Shown here in pieces: positions 1 through 6,090 of a DNA stretch of 6,213 bases; the first letter of the stretch is position 1, and each line of letters starts with the position of its first letter. The position numbers and the translations under genes were made by a program. Under the pieces are notes generated by a model, which did no database searches, had not been told where the DNA came from, and saw only the letters and a list, made by a program, of their open reading frames with translations. This DNA comes from Proteiniphilum sp. (GTDB lineage Bacteria > Bacteroidota > Bacteroidia > Bacteroidales > Dysgonomonadaceae): NCBI GenBank assembly GCA_031284475.1, contig JAISZV010000021.1, forward strand, positions 1 through 6,213. Direction: 5' to 3'.

Positions 1-91
1 GGGCGTAACCGGGACTGTAAAAAATCATTTCAATCCTGATCTGATTGGCGCCACGTGAACCGGATTTGCTCTTAAAATTAATCGTGTACAT
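1..91 (-). CDS. 5' end of an unidentified gene, possibly a tyrosine recombinase (partial)
   Basis: An open frame starts at the ATG at 91-89 and runs leftwards off the window; 30 codons are visible. An in-frame TAA (109-107) lies 15 bases upstream, so the ATG at 91 is the first possible ATG start. The peptide begins MYTINFKSKSGSRG and continues with a probable beta-strand (QIRIEMIFYS) followed by PGYA. This short basic, beta-rich opening resembles the N-terminal Arm DNA-binding region of Bacteroidetes tyrosine recombinases, which would make the gene a phage- or transposon-type integrase. That identification rests on general resemblance only, because no catalytic part is visible. TATCTTTG promoter-like boxes on the same strand lie about 215 and 265 bases upstream, which would give an unusually long leader. 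It is divergent from prs. It could equally be an unrelated hypothetical gene. Confidence 0.45.
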   Translation of the reverse strand, partial: MYTINFKSKSGSRGANQIRIEMIFYSPGYA

Positions 92-201
92 GTTAATTAA
101 TTTGTATTAATAGCTCCTGGTCAGGCTTAATTACCCTGCATAATTGCCTGCATAAGATTAGGGTTATTTGCTGTTAACCGGCTAAAATCAACGGAAAATA
201 T

Positions 202-218
202 ACAAATAAGTTATTTGT
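202..218. repeat. 17-bp perfect inverted repeat, possible operator
   Basis: The arms ACAAATAA (202-209) and TTATTTGT (211-218) are exact reverse complements around a single central G at 210. The position, inside the leader of the leftward gene and upstream of all prs promoter candidates, would suit a dimeric regulator's binding site. The sequence is AT-rich, so chance is a real alternative. Confidence 0.35.
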
Positions 219-270
219 CCGTACTACCGATTTTGATTAACTGTTTTGATATTAATTTGTTAGAAAAGAA

Positions 271-301
271 TTTGAATATGTATTAAAATTTGATATTTTT
301 G
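271..301 (+). promoter_or_regulatory. Candidate upstream promoter reading toward prs
   Basis: TTTG at 271-274 is followed, after a 19-base spacer, by TATTTTTG at 294-301. This fits the Bacteroidetes -33 TTTG / -7 TAnnTTTG pattern with good spacing. A transcript from here would start near 308 and give prs a leader of about 210 bases. The -7 box faces a minus-strand box (307-314) head-on. Confidence 0.4.
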
Positions 302-306
302 CGACG

Positions 307-314
307 CAAAGATA
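307..314 (-). promoter_or_regulatory. Candidate -7 box for the leftward partial gene
   Basis: CAAAGATA on the plus strand reads TATCTTTG on the minus strand, an exact TAnnTTTG match. No TTTG sits at the usual -33 distance (the nearest is 27 bases away), so support comes from the -7 box alone. It would drive the gene starting at 91 with a leader of about 200 bases. Confidence 0.4.
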
Positions 315-353
315 TACATTTCAACTGATTTAAGCCATGACCAAATTAAGATG

Positions 354-361
354 CAAAGATA
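354..361 (-). promoter_or_regulatory. Second candidate -7 box for the leftward partial gene
   Basis: A second exact TATCTTTG on the minus strand lies 47 bp from the first. The flanks are also similar (GACGCAAAGATA versus GATGCAAAGATA on the plus strand). No -33 TTTG is visible. It could be an alternative start site or a duplicated regulatory element. Confidence 0.35.
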
Positions 362-420
362 CAAGTTTAGATGTTTTTTCGCTTGCTCGCTTCGCCCGCT
401 GTCTCAATAATTTTTATTCG

Positions 421-454
421 TTTGTGTATAATTGAGGGTTTTATGCTATCTTTG
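421..454 (+). promoter_or_regulatory. prs promoter
   Basis: TATCTTTG at 447-454 is an exact Bacteroidetes -7 box, with TTTG at 421-424 as the -33 element after a slightly long 22-base spacer. Transcription would begin near 461, giving a leader of about 60 bases before the prs ATG at 521. Because the box lies downstream of the ATG at 371, it also argues against translation starting there. Confidence 0.6.
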
Positions 455-520
455 TCAAGATTTTCGAGAGAGGGAAGTTATGTCAAAATCCAAATAATTA
501 TTTTCAGAAAACTATCAATA

Positions 521-1456
521 ATGCAGGAGAAACCATTTAAAATCTTTTCGGGCACCAAGTCTCGTTACTTTGCTGAAAAGGTATGCAACAGCCTGGGTTG
601 CCCGCTGGGTAACATGATCATAGAACATTTTGCCGACGGAGAGTTTGCCGTTTCCTATGAAGAGTCAATCCGCGGCGATCAGGTATTTCTTATTCAATCC
701 ACTTTCCCCAATTCCGACAACCTGATGGAACTGTTGCTGATGATTGACGCCGCCAAACGCGCTTCGGCAAAATCCATCGTCGCAGTAATTCCTTATTTCG
801 GCTGGGCCAGGCAAGACAGAAAAGACAAGCCGCGTGTGAGTATCGGGGCAAAGTTGATTGCGGACATGCTGGCGGCTGCCGGGATCAACCGCCTGATCAC
901 GATGGACTTGCACGCAGATCAGATTCAGGGATTTTTCAATGTGCCGGTAGATCATCTCTATGCCTCCGGCGTCTTCATTGAATATGTTAAACAACTTGAC
1001 CTGAAGAACATGGTTATCGCTACTCCCGATGTGGGCGGTACAAAACGCGCCAGCGCCTATTCCAAATTCCTCGGATGCCCGATGGTGATCTGTTATAAAC
1101 TCAGGAAGAAAGCCAACGAAATATCGGACATGCAGATTATCGGGGATGTGCAGGGTATGGATGTGCTACTCATTGATGATATTGTGGATACTGCCGGCAC
1201 CATTACCAAGGCAGCCGACCTGATCATGGATAACAAAGCCAATTCGGTGAGGGCCGTAGCCAGCCATGCCGTGATGTCTGATCCCGCTTCGTTGAGAGTC
1301 GATCAATCGAAACTGACGGAGATGATATTTACCGATAGCATTCCCTATTCCCGGAAATCGGAAAAGGTAAAGATACTTTCCGTAGCAGACATGTTTGCCG
1401 ACTCCATCATGAGGGTATGCAACAACGAATCCATCAGTTCGTTGTATCTGGTTTAA
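521..1456 (+). CDS. prs: Ribose-phosphate pyrophosphokinase (PRPP synthetase)
   Basis: This 311-residue cytosolic enzyme transfers pyrophosphate from ATP to ribose 5-phosphate to make PRPP, the shared precursor of purines, pyrimidines, histidine and NAD. Visible motifs in order: the N-terminal FSGTKSR (9-15) and FADGE (37-41) segments; the ATP-binding region YFGWARQDRK (92-101); the metal-binding DLHADQIQGFF (129-139); a catalytic flexible loop with Lys193 and Arg195, corresponding to the KRRP loop of the family; and the PRPP/ribose-phosphate loop DDIVDTAGT (219-227). The length matches class I Prs (about 310-315 residues). The frame stays open upstream to 371, but that extra 50 residues is unlike any Prs and precedes the promoter at 421-454, so I start at ATG 521. 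No clear Shine-Dalgarno site is present, as usual in Bacteroidota. It converges on the phosphatase gene with 9 bp between stop codons. Confidence 0.97.
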   Translation: MQEKPFKIFSGTKSRYFAEKVCNSLGCPLGNMIIEHFADGEFAVSYEESIRGDQVFLIQSTFPNSDNLMELLLMIDAAKRASAKSIVAVIPYFGWARQDRKDKPRVSIGAKLIADMLAAAGINRLITMDLHADQIQGFFNVPVDHLYASGVFIEYVKQLDLKNMVIATPDVGGTKRASAYSKFLGCPMVICYKLRKKANEISDMQIIGDVQGMDVLLIDDIVDTAGTITKAADLIMDNKANSVRAVASHAVMSDPASLRVDQSKLTEMIFTDSIPYSRKSEKVKILSVADMFADSIMRVCNNESISSLYLV

Positions 1457-1465
1457 ACTGCTTTC

Positions 1466-1990
1466 TCACAGGTGGGAGTATTGCCGGAGCTCTACCTCTT
1501 TGATGGTTTGCAGTAATCCCTCGCAGGCGTCTTCCAGCAGGTTGAGCACCAACTCGAAGCCCGATGCGCCGCCGTAATAGGGATCGGGAATATGGTCGTA
1601 ATAGGGGTATTGTTGGGTAAATTCGGTTATCATGTAGATCTTATCCATTTGCTCCTGACCGGTTGCCATTGCTTTTATATTGGTGAAGTTTTGCCTGTCC
1701 ATCGCAAGGATATAATCGAAATCATCGAAATCGGACTTCCTGAATTTCCGGGCCGGACTGTCAAAAACATATCCCCTTCTTTCGCCGTGCAACCGCATAC
1801 GTTCATCGGGGAGTTCGCCTTCATGCCACCCGGAAGTGCCGGCCGAATCCACTTCGATTACATCCTGCAAGCCGTTTTTCTCCACAACAGTCGCCATAAT
1901 GCCTTCGGCTGCCGGCGAACGGCAGATATTTCCAAGACAGACAAAAAGCAGGCGGCTCTTTTTTTTCTTTCCCCCTTTAAAAGTCATCAT
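1466..1990 (-). CDS. Low-molecular-weight protein tyrosine phosphatase
   Basis: A 174-residue cytosolic phosphatase of the LMW-PTP (arsenate-reductase-like) fold, hydrolysing phosphotyrosine or phosphoarginine on proteins. The P-loop VCLGNICRSP gives the C-x5-R signature with nucleophile Cys18 and Arg24, followed by Ser25. The general-acid Asp136 is in the DPYYGG segment (136-141). A DSAGTSGWH motif (48-56), typical of the family, follows the P-loop. The start is tightly fixed: an in-frame TAA immediately precedes the tandem ATGATG at 1990-1985, and there is no other Met before the P-loop. The protein has a lysine-rich N-terminal extension (GGKKKKSR) encoded by a G5 and an A8 run. Bacterial relatives act on tyrosine kinases of capsule export or on arginine phosphorylation; no such partner is in this window, so the substrate is unknown. 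It is divergent from the DUF454 gene. Confidence 0.93.
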   Translation of the reverse strand: MMTFKGGKKKKSRLLFVCLGNICRSPAAEGIMATVVEKNGLQDVIEVDSAGTSGWHEGELPDERMRLHGERRGYVFDSPARKFRKSDFDDFDYILAMDRQNFTNIKAMATGQEQMDKIYMITEFTQQYPYYDHIPDPYYGGASGFELVLNLLEDACEGLLQTIKEVELRQYSHL

Positions 1991-2025
1991 TTAAAGCAGA
2001 TTTTTTGTAACCTTAACAATAACTG

Positions 2026-2056
2026 CAAAGGTAATGGAAATTCAGCAAATTACAAA
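2026..2056 (-). promoter_or_regulatory. Promoter of the tyrosine phosphatase gene
   Basis: On the minus strand TTTG (plus-strand CAAA at 2053-2056), a 19-base spacer and TACCTTTG (plus-strand CAAAGGTA at 2026-2033) match the Bacteroidetes -33/-7 consensus. The predicted start near 2019 leaves a leader of about 30 bases. The -7 region is one arm of a perfect 12-bp inverted repeat shared with the divergent promoter. Confidence 0.65.
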
Positions 2057-2081
2057 AATTATATTTCCCGATTATTTATAT

Positions 2082-2089
2082 TACCTTTG
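2082..2089 (+). promoter_or_regulatory. -7 box of the DUF454 gene promoter
   Basis: TACCTTTG matches TAnnTTTG exactly and lies 42 bases before the ATG at 2132, predicting a leader of about 35 bases. No good -33 TTTG is seen at the expected distance. The box is identical to that of the divergent phosphatase gene. Confidence 0.55.
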
Positions 2090-2131
2090 CATTTTAGGTT
2101 TCATAAATTTATTTTTGAGAGAATACTATTC

Positions 2132-2602
2132 ATGGATCAAAACCCGAATGTTCATAATCGTCCCGCGGCACAGGATTTCCCCATTGCCGTATCGGAGAAA
2201 GAAGTCAAATTGGAGATCAAAAAAAATGGAATTATACGTATACTTTACGTTGTTGGGGGTACGGTTTCATTTATACTCGCCATTCTGGGCATCGTGGTGC
2301 CCGGCCTTCCGGTAACTCCTTTCGCGCTGTTATCCGCTTATCTTTACGCTAAAAGTTCTCCCAAACTCTATAATTGGCTACTAAATAATAAGGTGTTAGG
2401 CCCCCGGATCAGGAATTACCAACGCCGGAAAGGGATTACCCGCAAAGGGAAATTAGGAGTGATCGCTTTTATGGCGGTCATGACGCTTTTTTCTTCATTT
2501 ATAGTAGTCGGCGCCGGCACGCTCAGGTGGGCGATTCTTTCGCTGGGAACTATCGGCTGTATCGTGGTGACATTCTTTGTACCCAACGCAAAAGAGGAGT
2601 GA
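2132..2602 (+). CDS. DUF454 (YbaN-like) inner-membrane protein
   Basis: A 156-residue protein with a hydrophilic N-terminus of about 33 residues and then a DUF454 domain. Its hallmarks are a first membrane segment (about 36-58) ending in GIVVPGLPVTPFALLSAY (53-70), followed by the conserved amphipathic stretch AKSSPKLYNWLLNNKVLGP (73-91) and a basic loop (RNYQRRKGITRKGK, 94-107). Two more hydrophobic segments lie at about 109-127 and 132-150. E. coli YbaN has the same GVVLPVLPTTPF and FARSSPRF pattern. Function in the family is not established; it is probably a small integral membrane protein. The frame is open far upstream, across the antisense phosphatase gene, but the promoter at 2082-2089 and the family domain boundary support ATG 2132. 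The 35-residue N-terminal extension before the domain is longer than in YbaN. It is divergent from the phosphatase and convergent with pyrF. Confidence 0.88.
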   Translation: MDQNPNVHNRPAAQDFPIAVSEKEVKLEIKKNGIIRILYVVGGTVSFILAILGIVVPGLPVTPFALLSAYLYAKSSPKLYNWLLNNKVLGPRIRNYQRRKGITRKGKLGVIAFMAVMTLFSSFIVVGAGTLRWAILSLGTIGCIVVTFFVPNAKEE

Positions 2603-2657
2603 GGCGGGAAAGGTAATCGGGCGGGCGTATCGCAATTTATTTTTACACTTTTTCTTT

Positions 2658-2692
2658 CGGATAACCTATATGAGTTCAAACTCAAATATCCG
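2658..2692. terminator. Imperfect hairpin between convergent genes, possible terminator
   Basis: CGGATA (2658-2663) pairs with TATCCG (2687-2692). Inside, TGAGT (2671-2675) pairs with ACTCA (2680-2684) around a TCAA loop, separated by an asymmetric internal loop. It lies in the 146-bp gap between the DUF454 and pyrF stop codons, where a bidirectional terminator is expected. There is no clean T-run right after the stem on either strand, only TTAATTTTAATTT about 13 bases downstream on the plus strand, so the call is tentative. Confidence 0.35.
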
Positions 2693-2748
2693 GTTCTCGA
2701 AGAGTTAATTTTAATTTCGGGACAGCCTCCAAACCGGTGGAACTGCGC

Positions 2749-3576
2749 TTAACCACAGAATTTCCCCAGCATCTCTTTCATCTCCTGTTGCAGTTTTCGC
2801 GCTTCCTGGGCGGCAGTATAGGAGAAATCTTCGCTGCTATCGGCATAAATAATTCCCCGCGAAGAATTAACCAGCAGGCCGCAGCTTTTATTCATTCCGT
2901 AGCGGCATACCTCTTCCAATGAGCCTCCCTGCGCTCCCACGCCGGGCACCAGCAGGAAATGACCGGGTACGATCTTCCGCACGTCCTCAAACAGTTTCCC
3001 TTTGGTGGCGCCCACCACATACATCATCTGCTCACCGGTAGCCCATTGCTGCGACACACGCAGTACTTTCTCAAACAGGCGCTCGCCGTTCCGGTCTTCC
3101 GTCAATTGAAAATCGAGCGAACCCTCGTTGCTGGTAAGCGCAAGCAGAATTACCCACCGTTCGGGATAAGCCAGGAAAGGTTTTACGCTGTCTTTTCCCA
3201 TATAAGGGGCGACCGTCACAGCGTCGAGTTTTACCTCATCGAAAAAAGTACGCGCATACATTTCGCCGGTGTTGCCTATGTCGCCCCGCTTGGCGTCGGC
3301 AATGATGAACTGCTCCGGGTAACGTTGCCGTATGTAGGCGACGGTTTTCTCGAAAGTAATCCACCCTTTCGCGCCTTCGCTTTCATAAAAGGCAAGATTT
3401 GGTTTATAGGCTACGCAGTAGGGTGCGGTGGTATTGATAATGGCTTTATTAAATTCATAAACAGGATCTTCTGTGTCCAGCAGGTGTTCGGGAATCTTTT
3501 TTATATCCGTATCCAGTCCCACGCAAAGGAAAGACTGCTTTTTCCGTATCTGTTCAAATAGTTGTTGCTTGGTCAT
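2749..3576 (-). CDS. pyrF: Orotidine 5'-phosphate decarboxylase
   Basis: This 275-residue cytosolic enzyme decarboxylates OMP to UMP, the last step of de novo pyrimidine synthesis. The N-terminal substrate loop CVGLDTD (18-24) is followed by YKPN (57-60). The catalytic signature [11 protein letters not shown] (93-103) carries the Asp94-Lys96-Asp99 charge network that drives decarboxylation. The phosphate-binding end of the barrel shows PGVGAQGG (211-218) and NSSRGI (237-242). The length and the AKRGDIGNT form fit the longer type 2 OMP decarboxylase subfamily (about 270-280 residues) rather than the roughly 230-residue E. coli type. It is the last gene of the purM-prfA-pyrF operon, starting 22 bp after the prfA stop, with no promoter box seen between them. 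It converges on the DUF454 gene. Confidence 0.96.
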   Translation of the reverse strand: MTKQQLFEQIRKKQSFLCVGLDTDIKKIPEHLLDTEDPVYEFNKAIINTTAPYCVAYKPNLAFYESEGAKGWITFEKTVAYIRQRYPEQFIIADAKRGDIGNTGEMYARTFFDEVKLDAVTVAPYMGKDSVKPFLAYPERWVILLALTSNEGSLDFQLTEDRNGERLFEKVLRVSQQWATGEQMMYVVGATKGKLFEDVRKIVPGHFLLVPGVGAQGGSLEEVCRYGMNKSCGLLVNSSRGIIYADSSEDFSYTAAQEARKLQQEMKEMLGKFCG

Positions 3577-3598
3577 ATTGTTATTTATATGGTAACAT

Positions 3599-4684
3599 CT
3601 ACATTTCCGCCTCTTTCATTCTTTCGGCATTCTCGCTTACCATCAACCGGTCGATAACGCCCTGTATATCGCCTTCCATAAATACCGGGAGGTTGTAAAC
3701 GGTGTAGTTGATGCGATGATCGGTGATGCGTCCCTGGGGATAGTTGTAGGTGCGGATCTTGGCGGAACGGTCGCCCGTAGAGACCATCGTTTTCCGGCGG
3801 GAGGCAATGTCCCCCTGCCGTTTGGAGAGTTCTATATCATAGAGTTTCGTGCGCAACATCTGCATGGCTATTTCCCTGTTCTTGAGCTGCGAACGGGCTT
3901 GCTGGCATACGACTACAATACCCGACGGCCTGTGGGTGAGTTGTACTTTGGTTTCGACTTTGTTCACATTCTGCCCGCCGGCCCCGCTCGAACGGGCGGT
4001 ATGGAAATCAATGTCGGCCGGATTAAGCTCCACGTCAAACTCTTCCGCTTCGGGCAGCACGGCGACCGTAGCGGCAGAGGTATGAACGCGCCCCTGGGTT
4101 TCCGTCTGGGGTACCCGTTGCACGCGATGTACGCCCGATTCGTATTTCAATGTGCCGTAAACATCATTGCCGCCCACGGTGAAGATGATTTCTTTGTAAC
4201 CGCCGGAAGCGCCTTCGGTAAAGCTGACCAATTGGGTTGTCCAGCCTTTGTTTTCGCAGTATTTGACGTACATCTTGTAGAGGTCTCCCGCGAAAATGGC
4301 CGCTTCGTCGCCTCCGGTACCGCCGCGGATTTCCATTACCACGTTTTTGGCGTCTTCGGGATCGGCAGGGATGAGCAGTAGTTTGATCTTTTCTTCCAGC
4401 AGGGGAAGTTTTTCGGTGTTGGCGGACAATTCTTCATTGGCGAGTTGCCGTAAATCGGAGTCCGATTCGTTGGAGAGTATGTTCTTTGCCTCGGCGACGC
4501 TTTCCAACGCGGACTTATACTCGTTACACACGTCCACAATCTTTTGGAGGTCGCTGTACTCTTTGTTCAGTTTTACGTATCGTTCCATATCCGAAATCAC
4601 TTCCGGATCGGTAATCAACGTGCCCACCTCTTCGAAGCGGGTGATCAAATGCTCTAACTTACCGAGTAATGAGTTTTGTGACAT
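3599..4684 (-). CDS. prfA: Peptide chain release factor 1 (RF1)
   Basis: This 361-residue factor reads UAA and UAG stop codons in the ribosomal A site and triggers release of the finished protein. The stop-codon-recognising PxT tripeptide is PQT (192-194) within [14 protein letters not shown], marking RF1 rather than RF2 (SPF). The catalytic loop [12 protein letters not shown] carries GGQ at 236-238, the glutamine normally methylated by PrmC. The N-terminal coiled-coil region (about 1-105) and the GGTGGDEA segment (121-128) are typical, and the length matches full-length RF1 (about 360). The residue after GGQ is Asn where E. coli has His. The start lies 9 bp downstream of the purM-like stop and the stop codon is TAG, one of the codons RF1 itself reads. 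prmC, often next to prfA in other phyla, is not adjacent here. Confidence 0.97.
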   Translation of the reverse strand: MSQNSLLGKLEHLITRFEEVGTLITDPEVISDMERYVKLNKEYSDLQKIVDVCNEYKSALESVAEAKNILSNESDSDLRQLANEELSANTEKLPLLEEKIKLLLIPADPEDAKNVVMEIRGGTGGDEAAIFAGDLYKMYVKYCENKGWTTQLVSFTEGASGGYKEIIFTVGGNDVYGTLKYESGVHRVQRVPQTETQGRVHTSAATVAVLPEAEEFDVELNPADIDFHTARSSGAGGQNVNKVETKVQLTHRPSGIVVVCQQARSQLKNREIAMQMLRTKLYDIELSKRQGDIASRRKTMVSTGDRSAKIRTYNYPQGRITDHRINYTVYNLPVFMEGDIQGVIDRLMVSENAERMKEAEM

Positions 4685-4693
4685 ATATGCTGT

Positions 4694-5869
4694 TTATGCG
4701 TAACGGAATTGCCCCGGTTCGCTTTCGATCACCAGTTCGCGGACGTCCGATTTTTCGACATATCCTACAATCCGGGCGTCTACATTGAACGAACGGGAAA
4801 TATCGATAGCCTGTTGCGCGTGCGCAGGGGATAGATATATCTCCATCCGGTGCCCCATATTGAATACTTTATACATTTCGTCCCATGCCGTGCCCGACTG
4901 TTTTTGTATCAGGTCGAAGAGGGGAGGGAGCGGGAAGAGATTGTTTTTCACCACCCTGAGGCCGTCTCCCAGAAAATGGAGTATCTTGGTTTGCGCGCCG
5001 CCCGAACAATGTACCATTCCGTGGATATTCATCCTTAATTTATTGATTAGCAAAGAGACGATGGGCGCGTATGTGCGGGTGGGGGAGAGTACTAATTTTC
5101 CGGCTTCAATGCCCAGGTTTTCAATTTCTTCCGTTAATTTCATTTGGCCTGAATAGATCAGGTCGGGCGGAAGGGAAGCGTCGTAACTTTCCGGGTATTT
5201 TTGCGCCAGGTAGTTGGCAAACACGTCGTGGCGCGCCGAAGTAAGCCCGTTGCTGCCCATGCCGCCGTTGTATTCTTTCTCGTAGGTTGCCTGTCCCGAT
5301 GACGAAAGCCCTACAATTACGTCTCCGGCCTGGATGCGGGCGTTGTCGATAACGTCGGAGCGTTTCATGCGGCAGGTGACGGTGCTGTCCACGATGATGG
5401 TGCGTACAAGGTCGCCCACATCGGCGGTTTCGCCGCCCGTCGGGTAAATATGTACGCCCAGTCCGGCAAGTTCTTCGCACAATTCGTTGGCGCCGTTGAT
5501 GATAGCGGAGATCACTTCTCCGGGGATCAGGTTTTTATTTCGGCCGATGGTGGAAGAGAGCAGGATATTGTCCGTAGCGCCTACGCAGAGAAGGTCGTCT
5601 ACGTTCATCACCAGAGCGTCCTGCGCAATGCCTTTCCAGACGGAAATATCCCCGGTCTCGCGCCAGTAAACGTATGCCAGCGACGATTTGGTGCCGGCTC
5701 CGTCGGCGTGCATGATGTTGCAGTATTCCGGATCGTTCCCTAAGTAATCCGGCACGATCTTACAAAACGCTTTCGGAAAAACGCCTTTATCGACCGTCTT
5801 GATGGCGTTGTGCACATCTTCTTTCGACGCTGAAACTCCTCTGCGGATATATCGTTGGTTTTCAATCAT
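4694..5869 (-). CDS. purM: PurM-type AIR synthase (phosphoribosylformylglycinamidine cyclo-ligase)
   Basis: A 391-residue protein of the PurM/ThiL/SelD fold, expected to close FGAM to aminoimidazole ribonucleotide using ATP in purine synthesis. Family landmarks appear in the right order: YIRRGVSAS (7-15, like SYKDAGVDI), HADGAGTKSSLAY (54-66, like TDGVGTKLRLAM), MNVDDLLCVGA (88-98), PTGGETADVGD (143-153), GDVIVGLSSSG (182-192) with SNG at 206-208, PTRTYAPIV (263-271) and FNMGHRMEI (336-344). It is about 45 residues longer than E. coli PurM. An insert separates SSSG from SNG, and the usual THxTGGG motif is HCSGGA (287-292). As I recall, this divergent long form is standard in Bacteroidales and annotated purM, but its activity is inferred here. 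It is the first gene of the operon with prfA and pyrF. A three-codon reading frame (ATG at 5873-5871) overlaps its start, probably by chance. Confidence 0.85.
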   Translation of the reverse strand: MIENQRYIRRGVSASKEDVHNAIKTVDKGVFPKAFCKIVPDYLGNDPEYCNIMHADGAGTKSSLAYVYWRETGDISVWKGIAQDALVMNVDDLLCVGATDNILLSSTIGRNKNLIPGEVISAIINGANELCEELAGLGVHIYPTGGETADVGDLVRTIIVDSTVTCRMKRSDVIDNARIQAGDVIVGLSSSGQATYEKEYNGGMGSNGLTSARHDVFANYLAQKYPESYDASLPPDLIYSGQMKLTEEIENLGIEAGKLVLSPTRTYAPIVSLLINKLRMNIHGMVHCSGGAQTKILHFLGDGLRVVKNNLFPLPPLFDLIQKQSGTAWDEMYKVFNMGHRMEIYLSPAHAQQAIDISRSFNVDARIVGYVEKSDVRELVIESEPGQFRYA

Positions 5870-5967
5870 TCATTTTAACTATTGGGCAATTACTGCGGGT
5901 TTCTATCGGAGTTTATACCGAGTTAAGATTTTATATACATAGTTGCCAATTATCTTATCCCTTTGTG

Positions 5968-6001
5968 CAAAGTTAGTATTAAAATTCCGATTACACACAA
6001 A
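5968..6001 (-). promoter_or_regulatory. Promoter of the purM-prfA-pyrF operon
   Basis: The minus strand carries TAACTTTG (plus-strand CAAAGTTA at 5968-5975), an exact TAnnTTTG box, and TTTG (plus-strand CAAA at 5998-6001) 22 bases upstream, a slightly long spacer like that at prs. The predicted start near 5961 leaves a leader of about 90 bases before the ATG at 5869. I recognised no purine riboswitch or attenuator in that leader. Confidence 0.55.
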
Positions 6002-6040
6002 CGAATAAAAATTATCGGAAGTCATATCAAAATATTTCAT

Positions 6041-6048
6041 TATCTTTG
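6041..6048 (+). promoter_or_regulatory. -7 box upstream of the gene at 6091
   Basis: TATCTTTG, an exact TAnnTTTG match, ends 42 bases before the ATG at 6091, the same distance as at the DUF454 gene. No -33 TTTG is seen. It supports the start of the partial gene and a divergent arrangement with the purM operon. Confidence 0.55.
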
Positions 6049-6090
6049 CCGGAAGCAAAAATCAGCGCTAATCACCAAAAAAGAAGTAAC

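Larger units (their letters stand above)
92..520. other. AT-rich intergenic region between a divergent partial gene and prs
   Basis: This 429-base stretch lies between the leftward partial gene and the prs start. I see no convincing coding sequence: the frame open from the ATG at 371 into prs is an upstream extension with no resemblance to the Prs N-terminus. The region holds TAnnTTTG boxes on the plus strand (294-301, 447-454) and on the minus strand (CAAAGATA at 307-314 and 354-361), plus a perfect 17-bp inverted repeat at 202-218. No tRNA, terminator hairpin or known riboswitch was recognised. Confidence 0.7.

Noticed and set aside
2..58. Plus-strand open stretch ending in TGA at 56-58, as the C-terminus of an upstream gene
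   Set aside because: Only 18 codons are visible with no recognisable motif. The opposite strand has a start codon, an upstream in-frame stop and promoter boxes, so the minus-strand reading is preferred, though this is not excluded.
665..994. Minus-strand 109-codon frame inside prs
   Set aside because: It lies wholly within the well-supported prs gene and shows no family motifs; it is a shadow frame.
1592..2131. Upstream extension of the DUF454 frame
   Set aside because: It runs antisense through the phosphatase gene and upstream of the DUF454 promoter; the residues have no resemblance to the family.
2959..3561. Plus-strand 200-codon frame opposite pyrF
   Set aside because: It is a shadow of pyrF, whose catalytic and phosphate-binding motifs are all intact.
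3716..4381. Plus-strand 221-codon frame opposite prfA
   Set aside because: It is antisense to a complete RF1 with all motifs intact and has no recognisable domain or promoter box.
5450..5743. Plus-strand frames opposite purM
   Set aside because: They are shadow frames with no promoter and no motifs.
5870..5967. Riboswitch or attenuator in the purM leader
   Set aside because: The complementary segments AACTAT/ATAGTT and GGCAA/TTGCC cannot form nested stems together, and no known purine aptamer was recognised.
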